A stretch of 6,475 bases of DNA from Nostoc cf. edaphicum LEGE 07299 (GTDB lineage Bacteria; Cyanobacteriota; Cyanobacteriia; Cyanobacteriales; Nostocaceae): NCBI RefSeq assembly GCF_015207245.1, contig NZ_JADEXF010000212.1, forward strand, positions 1-6,475, given 5' to 3'. Below the pieces are notes generated by a model, which saw only the letters and a program-made list of their open reading frames with translations, made no database searches and was not told where the DNA came from. Made by a program: the position numbers and the translations under genes. Shown in pieces: positions 1 to 6,006 of the stretch (its first letter is position 1; each line of letters begins with the position of its first letter).

Positions 1-1
1 T

Positions 2-21
2 AGGAATCCGGTTTGATTCCT
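2..21. repeat. Short perfect hairpin at window start
   Basis: Positions 2-8 (AGGAATC) and 15-21 (GATTCCT) are perfect reverse complements, giving a 7 bp stem around a 6-base loop (CGGTTT). There is no T run after the second arm on either strand, so it is not a canonical intrinsic terminator. It lies just before the heptamer array and could be the edge of an element that begins left of the window. Its function is unknown. Confidence 0.4.
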
Positions 22-40
22 GAATTTACCTGCGTAGGCA

Positions 41-70
41 GGGAACAGGGAATAGGGAATAGGGAACAGG
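41..70. repeat. Heptamer tandem repeats (STRR-like), four copies
   Basis: Four consecutive heptamers are present: GGGAACA (41-47), GGGAATA (48-54), GGGAATA (55-61) and GGGAACA (62-68), followed by GG. This matches the short tandemly repeated repetitive (STRR) sequences known from heterocyst-forming cyanobacteria, which occur mostly between genes and vary in copy number. The array lies about 130 bp beyond the 3' end of the restriction-modification gene. A role as a recombination or insertion boundary is possible but not shown. Confidence 0.8.
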
Positions 71-170
71 AAAGAAAGCTTTCTAAGGTGTACTGAGTTT
101 TTTCAGAAATCAAATATGAGTCCTATATATGACAATATTGTTGATACCGATATTGCTTTAAAGACAACTT

Positions 171-194
171 ATAAGCTAGCGATCGCTTATTTTT
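171..194 (+). terminator. Possible plus-strand intrinsic terminator
   Basis: ATAAGC (171-176) pairs with GCTTAT (185-190) around an 8-base loop, and a run of five T (190-194) follows on the plus strand. The stem is only 6 bp, and its right arm and loop contain a HIP1 site (179-186), so the palindrome may arise partly from that octamer. In this orientation it would stop a transcript entering from the left, but no plus-strand gene is visible there. On the minus strand, where the restriction-modification gene ends at 204, no T run follows the stem. Confidence 0.3.
179..186. repeat. HIP1 octamer (intergenic)
   Basis: This is an exact GCGATCGC, the highly iterated palindrome HIP1 of cyanobacterial genomes. 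It is the last copy before a stretch of about 2.8 kb without one. The other exact copies in the window start at 2960, 3378, 3559, 3804, 3981, 4442, 5267, 5755 and 6371. They show the cyanobacterial origin of the DNA. Confidence 0.95.
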
Positions 195-203
195 AATAAT
201 AGT

Positions 204-2786
204 TTATTCTGTTTCAGAGTCTCTATCTACTTTGTAAGCCTGTAATAAATATTCTCCATTGAAGTGAATAAGATGAGTAGAATCTTCCGCAACCCAAACA
301 TCGGTTTCCCAAGCAATTTCAGCCAAATACTCCACCATCGCTTTCCAACTTAAAAAAGTTGTTACCATTACAAGGGGAATTTTTAGATCGGCAAAGATAA
401 CTTCAAGTTCTTTCTTTCGTTTAGGGTTAATTGGGCCATGAGAAGTTACAGCTTCAATTAAAACTAGCCAATCATTTTTTAGATGATGGATAATCACATC
501 AGGCATTTTTCCGTGAGAATCGATAGTAACACCCAAATTTCTCAATGCCACTTCATTAAAATGCGCGAATTTCTCATCTGTATCACCAACATAAATCAGT
601 TTTCCTCCAGGTGTAAAACGTTCTGCAAACTCCTCAATAATCTTTTCGATCAGAATATTCTGTCCACCTGGCGATAAAGTTTTCACCTCTCCTTCAATTA
701 CTATCGGAATACGCGATAGTTCCCGCTCCTGAGCATATCGTTTTTTCAAAGTTTCAACTGAAGCAAGATAAGTATGAATACTCTTTTTCCATTCTATAGT
801 TCCATAAGTACGTAAGAGTTCAAGCGTACTTTCTTCAATCTGATATACTGTTTTCGGACTGTTAACGGGGCGTTCAGGTGCATCTGGATTTACAATTATC
901 AAAGCCGCATCTAAGAATTGATGGACTGTTTGGCGGCGAACAGTTTCCCGTGTATTAGGTTTATATGTTTTGCCATAGTGCAGTGCCATAAATTCCATCA
1001 TTGGCGTAATTCCAATTAGGGGAGATGCAGCAGTTTCCCAAGGATCTGTTGGCTTTAAGTTAATTAGAGCCAGCAGAGTTAAGGCTGAACGCTCATTAAG
1101 TTGTGCCCGTGGAAGTCCAAGTTCAATGAGAATTTGTAGTGCTTCATCAATACGGGTTCTAATTATTAAGGGGTTATTTTCAGACTGATTGCTCATACTC
1201 AGTAACTCTTCTTGCAGAAGTTCATCAATTTCTTTCTGTGATGGAAAATGCTCAGTAATATATAGTCCTACGGTCATTAGTTGTGCTATTGTCGGATATT
1301 TTAAATTTCGTAAATCGGTTGCATTAACCTGAGTATGTCCATTAAACAGCCGAAAAAATGCGTCAACGAGGCTAGAGTTAAGATAAGCAGCAAGACCACG
1401 TGCTAGGGTAAGATTAAGTCCTCTTCCGTCCTTGTGAAAATAATTCAGGTGGTTTTCAAAACCCACCCAAGAACAATTAATTTGGTTGGCATCATACACA
1501 ACGGCAACAACTCGTTTTTTTTCTTCTTTGGAAGAGAATCGTTTAGTTAAAACATAATGTTCATTTGGTACTAAAAGAGAGACAGTTTCTTCTGCATATA
1601 CCAGAGCTTGGTGTTTTTTAGTTACTTTGGGATACTCAACATATCCTTTTGAGAAATTTAATGGATAAATCAAAGGAACAGTGTTTTGATTTGGCATTAA
1701 ACACAGATATTCTTTAGCACGAAAATCTACAACCCGTCCCGTTGATACAGTTAATTCTAGGTCTTTTAATGTGCAGGTAAAATTAGCTATTTTTTTAATG
1801 AACTGCTGACTTAATGTATCGGGGATAATGTGAATAAATTGTTGCGAGTCGTTGGGAATAACTATCTCTGTATAAGCTAATGAATTGGACAATATAAAAT
1901 CATCATCAGCATTTGAACTTGTACTAATGGTTACATTGTCAAATTTTGGTTTTTGTTTAACAGCATGAATAATAATTGTTTCTTGCAAAACTTCATCATC
2001 ACTAAAAGCTTCCTGTCTGGATTCAAAAAGATGTATCTGATCTAAAGCCATCATTTCCAAAAACATTCTGCGGAAGTCTCTAAAATATGGCCCATTACAG
2101 AAACTACGCGGCGAAATAGCTACAAGCTCTCCTCTTGATTCAAGAAGCTGAATTGTAGCAGCGATAAAACCTGTATATAGATTGCTGGCTTCTAATCCTA
2201 TAGAACGTAACAAATCACGAACTTTGGAATGAGCGTTAATTTTTAAATATGGGGGATTGAGAATAGCGTGGGTAAATCTGCAATTGTCAGGATTATCAAA
2301 CGAACTAGGCTGAAGAAGTCTGACTGCATCCTCAATAAAATCCGTATTCCGAATCTCATAGTTTAAAGAAATCCCAGCTATTTGACATTCTCTGGTACAT
2401 AATTTCAATGTCTGATGCAAATACTCAATCAGAAAAGGATCGATTTCATAGGCAACAATATCTAAATTGATTGGACGTTGTTGGCTCTGACAAAGGTTAG
2501 CCACAAAGGCTGCAAGTAATGAGCCAACTCCTGCTCCAGCATCAAGTAAAGATATTTGAGGACGAGCGAGTTTGCCAAACATCCCAACCATTAATTCTGC
2601 TACTGAAGCAGGTGTCAAAAATTGGCCCAGTTTTCCTTTTTGCTTTTGATCCTGTTTCAAGCTTGCAGCAATCCTCAGAAGGTCTACTTCACCAAGTAAG
2701 TTTCTGGCAGAACATTTTGACAAGCTTTTGAATTCCAACGGCTTGTGATGATTGTCTGTAAACTTTCTACTGCTTGATTGGAACAT
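204..2786 (-). CDS. Fused adenine methyltransferase / BsuBI-PstI-family restriction endonuclease
   Basis: This encodes a single-chain restriction-modification enzyme of about 860 residues. Numbering is from GTG at 2789; ATG at 2786 is the next codon and the preferred start, with a weak TGAG five bases upstream. The N-terminal half is an Eco57I-like N6-adenine methyltransferase: GQFLTP (55-60, motif X), DAGAGVGS (83-90, SAM-binding motif I), YEIDP (114-118, motif II) and NPPY (178-181, catalytic motif IV). Residues about 320-500 are the likely target-recognition region, ending in the family-typical TQVNATDLRNLKYP. Residues about 545-690 match the BsuBI/PstI N-terminal helical domain (ERSALTLLALINLKP, TRETVRRQTVHQF). 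Residues about 695-850 match its nuclease domain (YVGDTDEKFAHF, DSHGKMPDV, EAVTSHGP, EIAWETDVWVA, HLIHFNGE). Candidate metal ligands are D764 and E779. BsuBI and PstI cut CTGCAG; this enzyme's target may differ. No separate methylase or specificity gene is nearby. The gene lacks HIP1 sites, suggesting horizontal acquisition. Confidence 0.93.
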   Translation of the reverse strand: MFQSSSRKFTDNHHKPLEFKSLSKCSARNLLGEVDLLRIAASLKQDQKQKGKLGQFLTPASVAELMVGMFGKLARPQISLLDAGAGVGSLLAAFVANLCQSQQRPINLDIVAYEIDPFLIEYLHQTLKLCTRECQIAGISLNYEIRNTDFIEDAVRLLQPSSFDNPDNCRFTHAILNPPYLKINAHSKVRDLLRSIGLEASNLYTGFIAATIQLLESRGELVAISPRSFCNGPYFRDFRRMFLEMMALDQIHLFESRQEAFSDDEVLQETIIIHAVKQKPKFDNVTISTSSNADDDFILSNSLAYTEIVIPNDSQQFIHIIPDTLSQQFIKKIANFTCTLKDLELTVSTGRVVDFRAKEYLCLMPNQNTVPLIYPLNFSKGYVEYPKVTKKHQALVYAEETVSLLVPNEHYVLTKRFSSKEEKKRVVAVVYDANQINCSWVGFENHLNYFHKDGRGLNLTLARGLAAYLNSSLVDAFFRLFNGHTQVNATDLRNLKYPTIAQLMTVGLYITEHFPSQKEIDELLQEELLSMSNQSENNPLIIRTRIDEALQILIELGLPRAQLNERSALTLLALINLKPTDPWETAASPLIGITPMMEFMALHYGKTYKPNTRETVRRQTVHQFLDAALIIVNPDAPERPVNSPKTVYQIEESTLELLRTYGTIEWKKSIHTYLASVETLKKRYAQERELSRIPIVIEGEVKTLSPGGQNILIEKIIEEFAERFTPGGKLIYVGDTDEKFAHFNEVALRNLGVTIDSHGKMPDVIIHHLKNDWLVLIEAVTSHGPINPKRKKELEVIFADLKIPLVMVTTFLSWKAMVEYLAEIAWETDVWVAEDSTHLIHFNGEYLLQAYKVDRDSETE

Positions 2787-2789
2787 CAC

Positions 2790-2903
2790 GGCTCATTTTC
2801 ACAGAATAAAAACCAACTTTATCAGGTTTTGAATTTCCGCCATGATATTTTAAGAAGAACTGATGCAAGAAGCGTTCCTTTATCCAAAAATTATTTTAAA
2901 ACT
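2790..2903. promoter_or_regulatory. Divergent intergenic region between RM gene and dehydrogenase
   Basis: The restriction-modification gene reads left from here and the dehydrogenase reads right, so both promoters must lie in or overlap this short AT-rich gap. The best plus-strand candidate is an extended -10-like TGATATTTT (2843-2851) without a good -35, which would give a leader of about 45 bases. No convincing minus-strand promoter was found. No operator-like palindrome or controller-protein (C-box) repeat stands out, so control of the restriction-modification gene is not evident from sequence. Confidence 0.35.
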
Positions 2904-3890
2904 ATGCTTCAGGCTAAAGTCTTTGTTACTCGTCGCCTACCCATCGAATTAGAGCAACTGCGATCGCTCGCTATTGTGGAAGTTTGGCCAGAACGCCAAC
3001 CCCCTCCCTACGAAATTTTACTAGAAAAAGTCAAGGAAATAGATGGTTTGTTATGTCTGCTGACTGACCAAATCGATCGGCAACTCATCGAGTCAGGGAA
3101 ACTCAAAGTCATCAGTCAAATGGCTGTGGGTTACGATAACATTGATATTGACGCAGCCACGACACGAAAAATTCCCGTCGGTAATACTCCTGGGGTGTTA
3201 ACCGATGCTACCGCAGATTTCGCCTGGGCGTTACTAATGGCAGCTGCACGGCGTCTAGTGGAGGCAGATCGGTTTACTCGTGCAGGTTTGTGGCAGACTT
3301 GGGAACCAGATTTGTTATTGGGGCCAAATGTTACGGGTGCTACCTTGGGGATTGTTGGTTTTGGGCGGATTGGTAAAGCGATCGCTCGTCGTGCCAAAGG
3401 GTTTGAAATGCAGATTTTATATACGAGTAGGCAACGATGCAGCCCAGAATTAGAACAATCTTTAGATGTGGAGTTTGCTACGTTAGAACACTTATTACAA
3501 GAGTCAGATTTTGTGACTCTGCACACACCATCGGCTGATGATACTTACCATTTAATTAGCGATCGCCAATTTGAATTGATGAAGCGATCGGCTATTTTGA
3601 TTAACACGGCGCGGGGAACTATTGTAGATCCAGATTCTCTGTATCGTGCCCTTGCCAATGGTCAAATTGCTGCGGCGGCTGTAGATGTTACCGAACCTGA
3701 ACCGATTCCCAGCGATAGCCTGTTATTGACCCTAGAAAATCTAATTATTGCACCTCATATCGGCAGTGCCAGCCGTCAAACGCGCTCAAAAATGGCAACA
3801 ATGGCGATCGCTAATTTAATTGCGGGATTGAGGGGCGATCGTTTGGCTAATTGTGTCAATCCTGAAATTTATAATTCACATCAGGCGTGA
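2904..3890 (+). CDS. D-2-hydroxyacid dehydrogenase (glyoxylate/hydroxypyruvate reductase type)
   Basis: This encodes a 328-residue cytosolic NAD(P)H-dependent oxidoreductase, probably reducing glyoxylate to glycolate and/or hydroxypyruvate to D-glycerate, as in photorespiratory carbon recovery. The ATG at 2904 is chosen because KVFVTRRLP directly after it is the usual N-terminus of this family. The frame stays open back to a TTG at 2778, but the extra 42 codons look unlike the family and would overlap the divergent neighbour. The substrate-domain motif LLCLLTDQID is at 49-58 and the Rossmann motif GFGRIG at 152-157. The second beta strand ends in YTSR (173-176) instead of an acidic residue, which allows NADPH use. 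The catalytic triad is intact: R237 (NTARG), E266 (TEPEP) and H285 (APHIGSAS). Four HIP1 sites mark it as resident genome DNA. No Shine-Dalgarno sequence is clear. Exact substrate preference among the related reductases cannot be read from sequence. Confidence 0.92.
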   Translation: MLQAKVFVTRRLPIELEQLRSLAIVEVWPERQPPPYEILLEKVKEIDGLLCLLTDQIDRQLIESGKLKVISQMAVGYDNIDIDAATTRKIPVGNTPGVLTDATADFAWALLMAAARRLVEADRFTRAGLWQTWEPDLLLGPNVTGATLGIVGFGRIGKAIARRAKGFEMQILYTSRQRCSPELEQSLDVEFATLEHLLQESDFVTLHTPSADDTYHLISDRQFELMKRSAILINTARGTIVDPDSLYRALANGQIAAAAVDVTEPEPIPSDSLLLTLENLIIAPHIGSASRQTRSKMATMAIANLIAGLRGDRLANCVNPEIYNSHQA

Positions 3891-3898
3891 ATTATGAA
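3868..3898. terminator. Hairpin over the dehydrogenase stop, between convergent genes
   Basis: ATAATTCAC (3871-3879) and GTGAATTAT (3887-3895) are perfect reverse complements around a 7-base loop. The stem extends outward by one G-T pair and two A-T pairs to about 12 pairs. The right arm contains the dehydrogenase stop codon (3888-3890), and the convergent transporter gene ends 26 bp further on. The position suits a bidirectional transcription end or mRNA 3' stabiliser. There is no plus-strand T run and only a short T-rich stretch on the minus side, so factor-independent termination is not assured. Confidence 0.45.
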
Positions 3899-3923
3899 CG
3901 TCGTCAATCTAGAAATCTCACTT

Positions 3924-5651
3924 TTAAAAAGGCTGATATCGCACTGAAAAATTAAAGCCATTCTCTTGCAGCGAACTACCGCGATCGCTTGTGCCCGTTA
4001 ATGGTATACCATAGTCTGCACGCAATACCAAACCGTTAAAAGGTTGCCAATTCAAGCCCAACCCCAAGCTAGCAATAGTTTGCGCGTCGGCATTAGTACC
4101 ACGATTATTCCAAGCTGTACCGATGTCAAAAAACGGGATTAGCTGTAATGTTTCCACATTTGAAGCCAGGGGAATCCGAACTTCCACACCTCCAACTACC
4201 CCATTGTCAGCCACAATTTGATTTTGATCGTAACCGCGCACTGTATCAACTCCGCCAATGCTAATTTTTTCCAAGGAAAGTAAGGAATCAGGAGTAAGTT
4301 GAGTGTTAACTTTGGCTAGCATCAAGATGCGGGAAGATAGGCGTTGTACCCATTGAAATTGTCCCACCCAAGAGAAAAAGCGCCCATCAGTACCACTATC
4401 GTTAACGGTTGCGTCAATTGCATCAATCCCAAAACTAAATTGCGATCGCGCTGCTAGAACACTGTTAGCATTACGTTGTAACCAATCTTGAGAAAAGCGG
4501 ATTACCGTAACTCTTGATTCCCCATCTTCGGGGCCTTCGGTAAAGGAGAAGGGGATATCATTCAGGATGTAAGTTTGACTGCGCCGTAAATCGAATGCTA
4601 AACCCAAAGCAAATTCTCTGTTTGGCGTGTGGATTAGCGGTTGACGGACGTTAAAAGAAAGGGTTTCGGCTGCGCTGCGGATCTTTAAGTCACGAAATTC
4701 GCTTTCAATAATGCGGCTAGCGCTGTTGCTATAGCGGACACCAATGGTTCCATCTAAGGCGTTAAAGGGAATAGAATAATTGATATTGTAAATGTCTAAA
4801 CCTTCGCTACCAGCATATTCAGCACTAAATTTATCCCCAAATCCTAATAAATTATCGTGAGCAAGAAAAACACTCCCTTGTTCTGAGCCGACGCTAGTTG
4901 ATTGGTTATTTGCAAAGGTAACTCCAAGGTGGAATGGTGGCGATTCGGTAATTGTCACCTGTAAAATATTATTGCCGGGAGTGCTACCTGCGGTTAATTC
5001 GGCATTAACTCGTTGAATCACGGGGTCAAGCTGTAATAATTGCAGCGCTTGTTCGAGGCTTTTTTGATTTAAAGGCTTACCTGCAAGGCGTTTAATCCGG
5101 GAACGCACATACCCAGGCTGCAATCTTTGTAACCCTAAAATGGTAATTCCTTCGAGTTCGCCTTCGACAACTTGAATTTGCACGACACCGCTAGCGACAT
5201 TTTGATTGTTAGAAATAAATGCACCACTGGTGATATAGCCATTATCAACATAGAGTTTAGTGATTTGCGATCGCAGTTGCAATAACTGCTCAAATGTGAT
5301 GTTTTTATTTTCTAAAGGCTGTTTTAACTTGATGATTTCATCTTTTAAAACAGAATAGCCTGTGACTTGAATTTCTTTGACAAAAAAACTTTCACCGCTA
5401 GGAAAGATGTTATCAGGTAGATTTTCCTGTGGGGGTGATGGGAGTATGGGAACAGTTGGTGTTGCTGGTGTAGGCGGAGGAGTTGGTGTAGGTGATGGTT
5501 GGGGTAGAGTTTCTTCGACTTTCCCCGGTGTATCGGGGGGAATTGTGACTCCTGGTGGGGGTATAGATTGTGCAAATAATGGAAGTGGAGTGATGCTGAT
5601 GCAGGTAAGTAATATGAAAAAAAGCTTTTGAAACCGAAAGTATGAACTCAT
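3924..5651 (-). CDS. TpsB/FhaC/ShlB-family two-partner secretion transporter
   Basis: This encodes a 575-residue outer-membrane Omp85-superfamily pore that exports a TpsA exoprotein across the outer membrane without ATP. A signal peptide covers residues 1-27 (hydrophobic FFILLTCISI core, probable cleavage LFA|QS). Residues 31-75 are a proline-rich linker (19 prolines in 45 residues). POTRA 1 spans about 89-165 (starting FFVKEIQVTGYSVL) and POTRA 2 about 166-237. A 16-strand barrel is expected from about 238 to the end. Two hallmark motifs are present: VRGY (471-474) after GG, for the L6 loop, and F-x-D-x-G (507-511). The protein ends in phenylalanine (RYQPF), as many BAM-inserted barrels do. 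The ATG at 5651 fits the signal peptide; there is no clear Shine-Dalgarno. Length is normal for the family. No TpsA gene is in the window, so the substrate is unknown. A more Toc75-like role is less likely given only two POTRA domains. Confidence 0.92.
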   Translation of the reverse strand: MSSYFRFQKLFFILLTCISITPLPLFAQSIPPPGVTIPPDTPGKVEETLPQPSPTPTPPPTPATPTVPILPSPPQENLPDNIFPSGESFFVKEIQVTGYSVLKDEIIKLKQPLENKNITFEQLLQLRSQITKLYVDNGYITSGAFISNNQNVASGVVQIQVVEGELEGITILGLQRLQPGYVRSRIKRLAGKPLNQKSLEQALQLLQLDPVIQRVNAELTAGSTPGNNILQVTITESPPFHLGVTFANNQSTSVGSEQGSVFLAHDNLLGFGDKFSAEYAGSEGLDIYNINYSIPFNALDGTIGVRYSNSASRIIESEFRDLKIRSAAETLSFNVRQPLIHTPNREFALGLAFDLRRSQTYILNDIPFSFTEGPEDGESRVTVIRFSQDWLQRNANSVLAARSQFSFGIDAIDATVNDSGTDGRFFSWVGQFQWVQRLSSRILMLAKVNTQLTPDSLLSLEKISIGGVDTVRGYDQNQIVADNGVVGGVEVRIPLASNVETLQLIPFFDIGTAWNNRGTNADAQTIASLGLGLNWQPFNGLVLRADYGIPLTGTSDRGSSLQENGFNFSVRYQPF

Positions 5652-5715
5652 TGTTTATTTATGATTTGAAAGGGCGATCATTTGTCATTAGTAAGGTTGT
5701 TAGATATATTTATGC

Positions 5716-5726
5716 TGTGTAACACA
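5716..5726. promoter_or_regulatory. Small TGTGT/ACACA palindrome upstream of tpsB
   Basis: TGTGT (5716-5720) and ACACA (5722-5726) are symmetric about one central base, 65-75 bp before the transporter start codon. The location is right for an operator. The half-site spacing does not match the cyanobacterial CRP (TGTGA-N6-TCACA) or NtcA (GTA-N8-TAC) consensus, so no regulator can be named, and it may be chance. Confidence 0.2.
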
Positions 5727-5754
5727 CATCTATTTATTCCCAAAATCTGACTTA

Positions 5755-5762
5755 GCGATCGC
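5755..5762. repeat. HIP1 octamer (intergenic)
   Basis: This is an exact GCGATCGC in the gap between the 6007 gene and the transporter gene. It is part of the genome-wide HIP1 family and has no site-specific function that can be read here. Confidence 0.95.
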
Positions 5763-5775
5763 ATTACTAATTAGA

Positions 5776-5899
5776 TATTTATCAAGCATTATTACTTAAT
5801 TAAAATACCATGATGGGTTGCTTGATGATTGCATAAAGGTGCAATCATCAAGATCCAATTTGGTCATTCTAATATTTAGCACTTATGTATTGATAAATA
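5776..5899. repeat. Nested inverted-repeat element, about 124 bp
   Basis: The outer arms TATTTATCAA (5776-5785) and TTGATAAATA (5890-5899) are perfect 10 bp reverse complements. The inner arms, 13 bp each (5821-5833 and 5840-5852), are also perfect. The two pairs share almost the same centre (5837.5 and 5836.5), with spacers of 36 and 37 bases between outer and inner arms, as expected of one long, partly decayed palindrome. The base triplet AGA flanks both ends (5773-5775 and 5900-5902), which could be a 3 bp target duplication. It may be a MITE-like non-autonomous element or a structured RNA. No coding capacity was seen. Confidence 0.55.
5821..5852. repeat. 13 bp perfect hairpin with 6-base loop
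   Basis: CTTGATGATTGCA (5821-5833) pairs completely with TGCAATCATCAAG (5840-5852) around the loop TAAAGG. It is the strongest hairpin in the window. Neither strand has a T run after it, so it is not a standard intrinsic terminator for the 6007 gene, although it lies downstream of that gene and upstream of the transporter. It forms the core of the larger nested inverted repeat. Confidence 0.85.
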
Positions 5900-5981
5900 A
5901 GACAATAAATGCATTAACAAAAAAATATGTGATAGCGCAAGCGCCTATTTGTCAGTTCACTAATCACTAGGGAACTTGAAA

Positions 5982-5998
5982 GGCAAATAATTTGCGCC
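5982..5998 (-). terminator. Weak hairpin after the 6007 gene
   Basis: GCAAAT (5983-5988) and ATTTGC (5990-5995) are symmetric about one base, and GGC/GCC lie at the outer edges with two unpaired bases. It starts about 9 bases beyond the stop codon of the minus-strand 6007 gene, and a short T stretch (TTT) follows on that strand. The stem is short and the true loop would consume several pairs, so a termination role is only a possibility. Confidence 0.25.
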
Positions 5999-6006
5999 AT
6001 CTTGAT

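Larger units (their letters stand above)
5652..6006. other. 355 bp non-coding region upstream of the transporter
   Basis: No convincing gene is present; the longest frames noticed are about 18-23 codons and run through a hairpin. It is AT-rich and holds, from left to right, a near-palindrome TGTGT/ACACA (5716-5726), a HIP1 site (5755-5762), a nested inverted-repeat structure (5776-5899), GCGCAAGCGC (5935-5944) and a small palindrome near the end of the 6007 gene (5983-5995). The transporter promoter should lie in the left part, but no good -35/-10 pair for the minus strand was found. Confidence 0.7.

Noticed and set aside
116..196. 26-codon plus-strand frame (ATG at 116, TAA at 194)
   Set aside because: It is too short, has no Shine-Dalgarno, ends inside the hairpin T run and resembles nothing recognisable. 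It could be a gene remnant but cannot be supported.
483..677. 64-codon plus-strand frame within the restriction-modification gene
   Set aside because: It is antisense to the conserved nuclease domain and has no gene-like features.
2519..2731. 70-codon plus-strand frame within the restriction-modification gene
   Set aside because: It is antisense to methylase motifs X and I and has no support of its own.
2778..2903. N-terminal extension of the dehydrogenase from a TTG at 2778
   Set aside because: The family N-terminus begins at the ATG at 2904; the extra 42 codons look like untranslated leader read through and overlap the start of the divergent gene.
3131..3526. 131-codon open frame on the minus strand inside the dehydrogenase gene
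   Set aside because: It is antisense to a well-supported gene with intact catalytic motifs, and its translation shows no recognisable domain.
5345..5575. 76-codon minus-strand frame rich in His, Leu and Gln
   Set aside because: It is an out-of-frame reading of the transporter's proline-rich segment.
5377..5631. 84-codon glycine/valine-rich plus-strand frame
   Set aside because: It is the complement of the proline-rich linker of the transporter; the glycine richness comes from antisense proline codons.
5796..5867. 23-codon minus-strand frame (and an 18-codon frame at 5792-5848) running through the strong hairpin
   Set aside because: There is no ribosome binding site, and the frames are explained by the inverted repeat. 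A leader peptide is conceivable but unsupported.
5935..5944. GCGCAAGCGC palindrome
   Set aside because: Stems of this kind are common between cyanobacterial genes; a 4 bp stem with a 2-base loop is too short to call functional.
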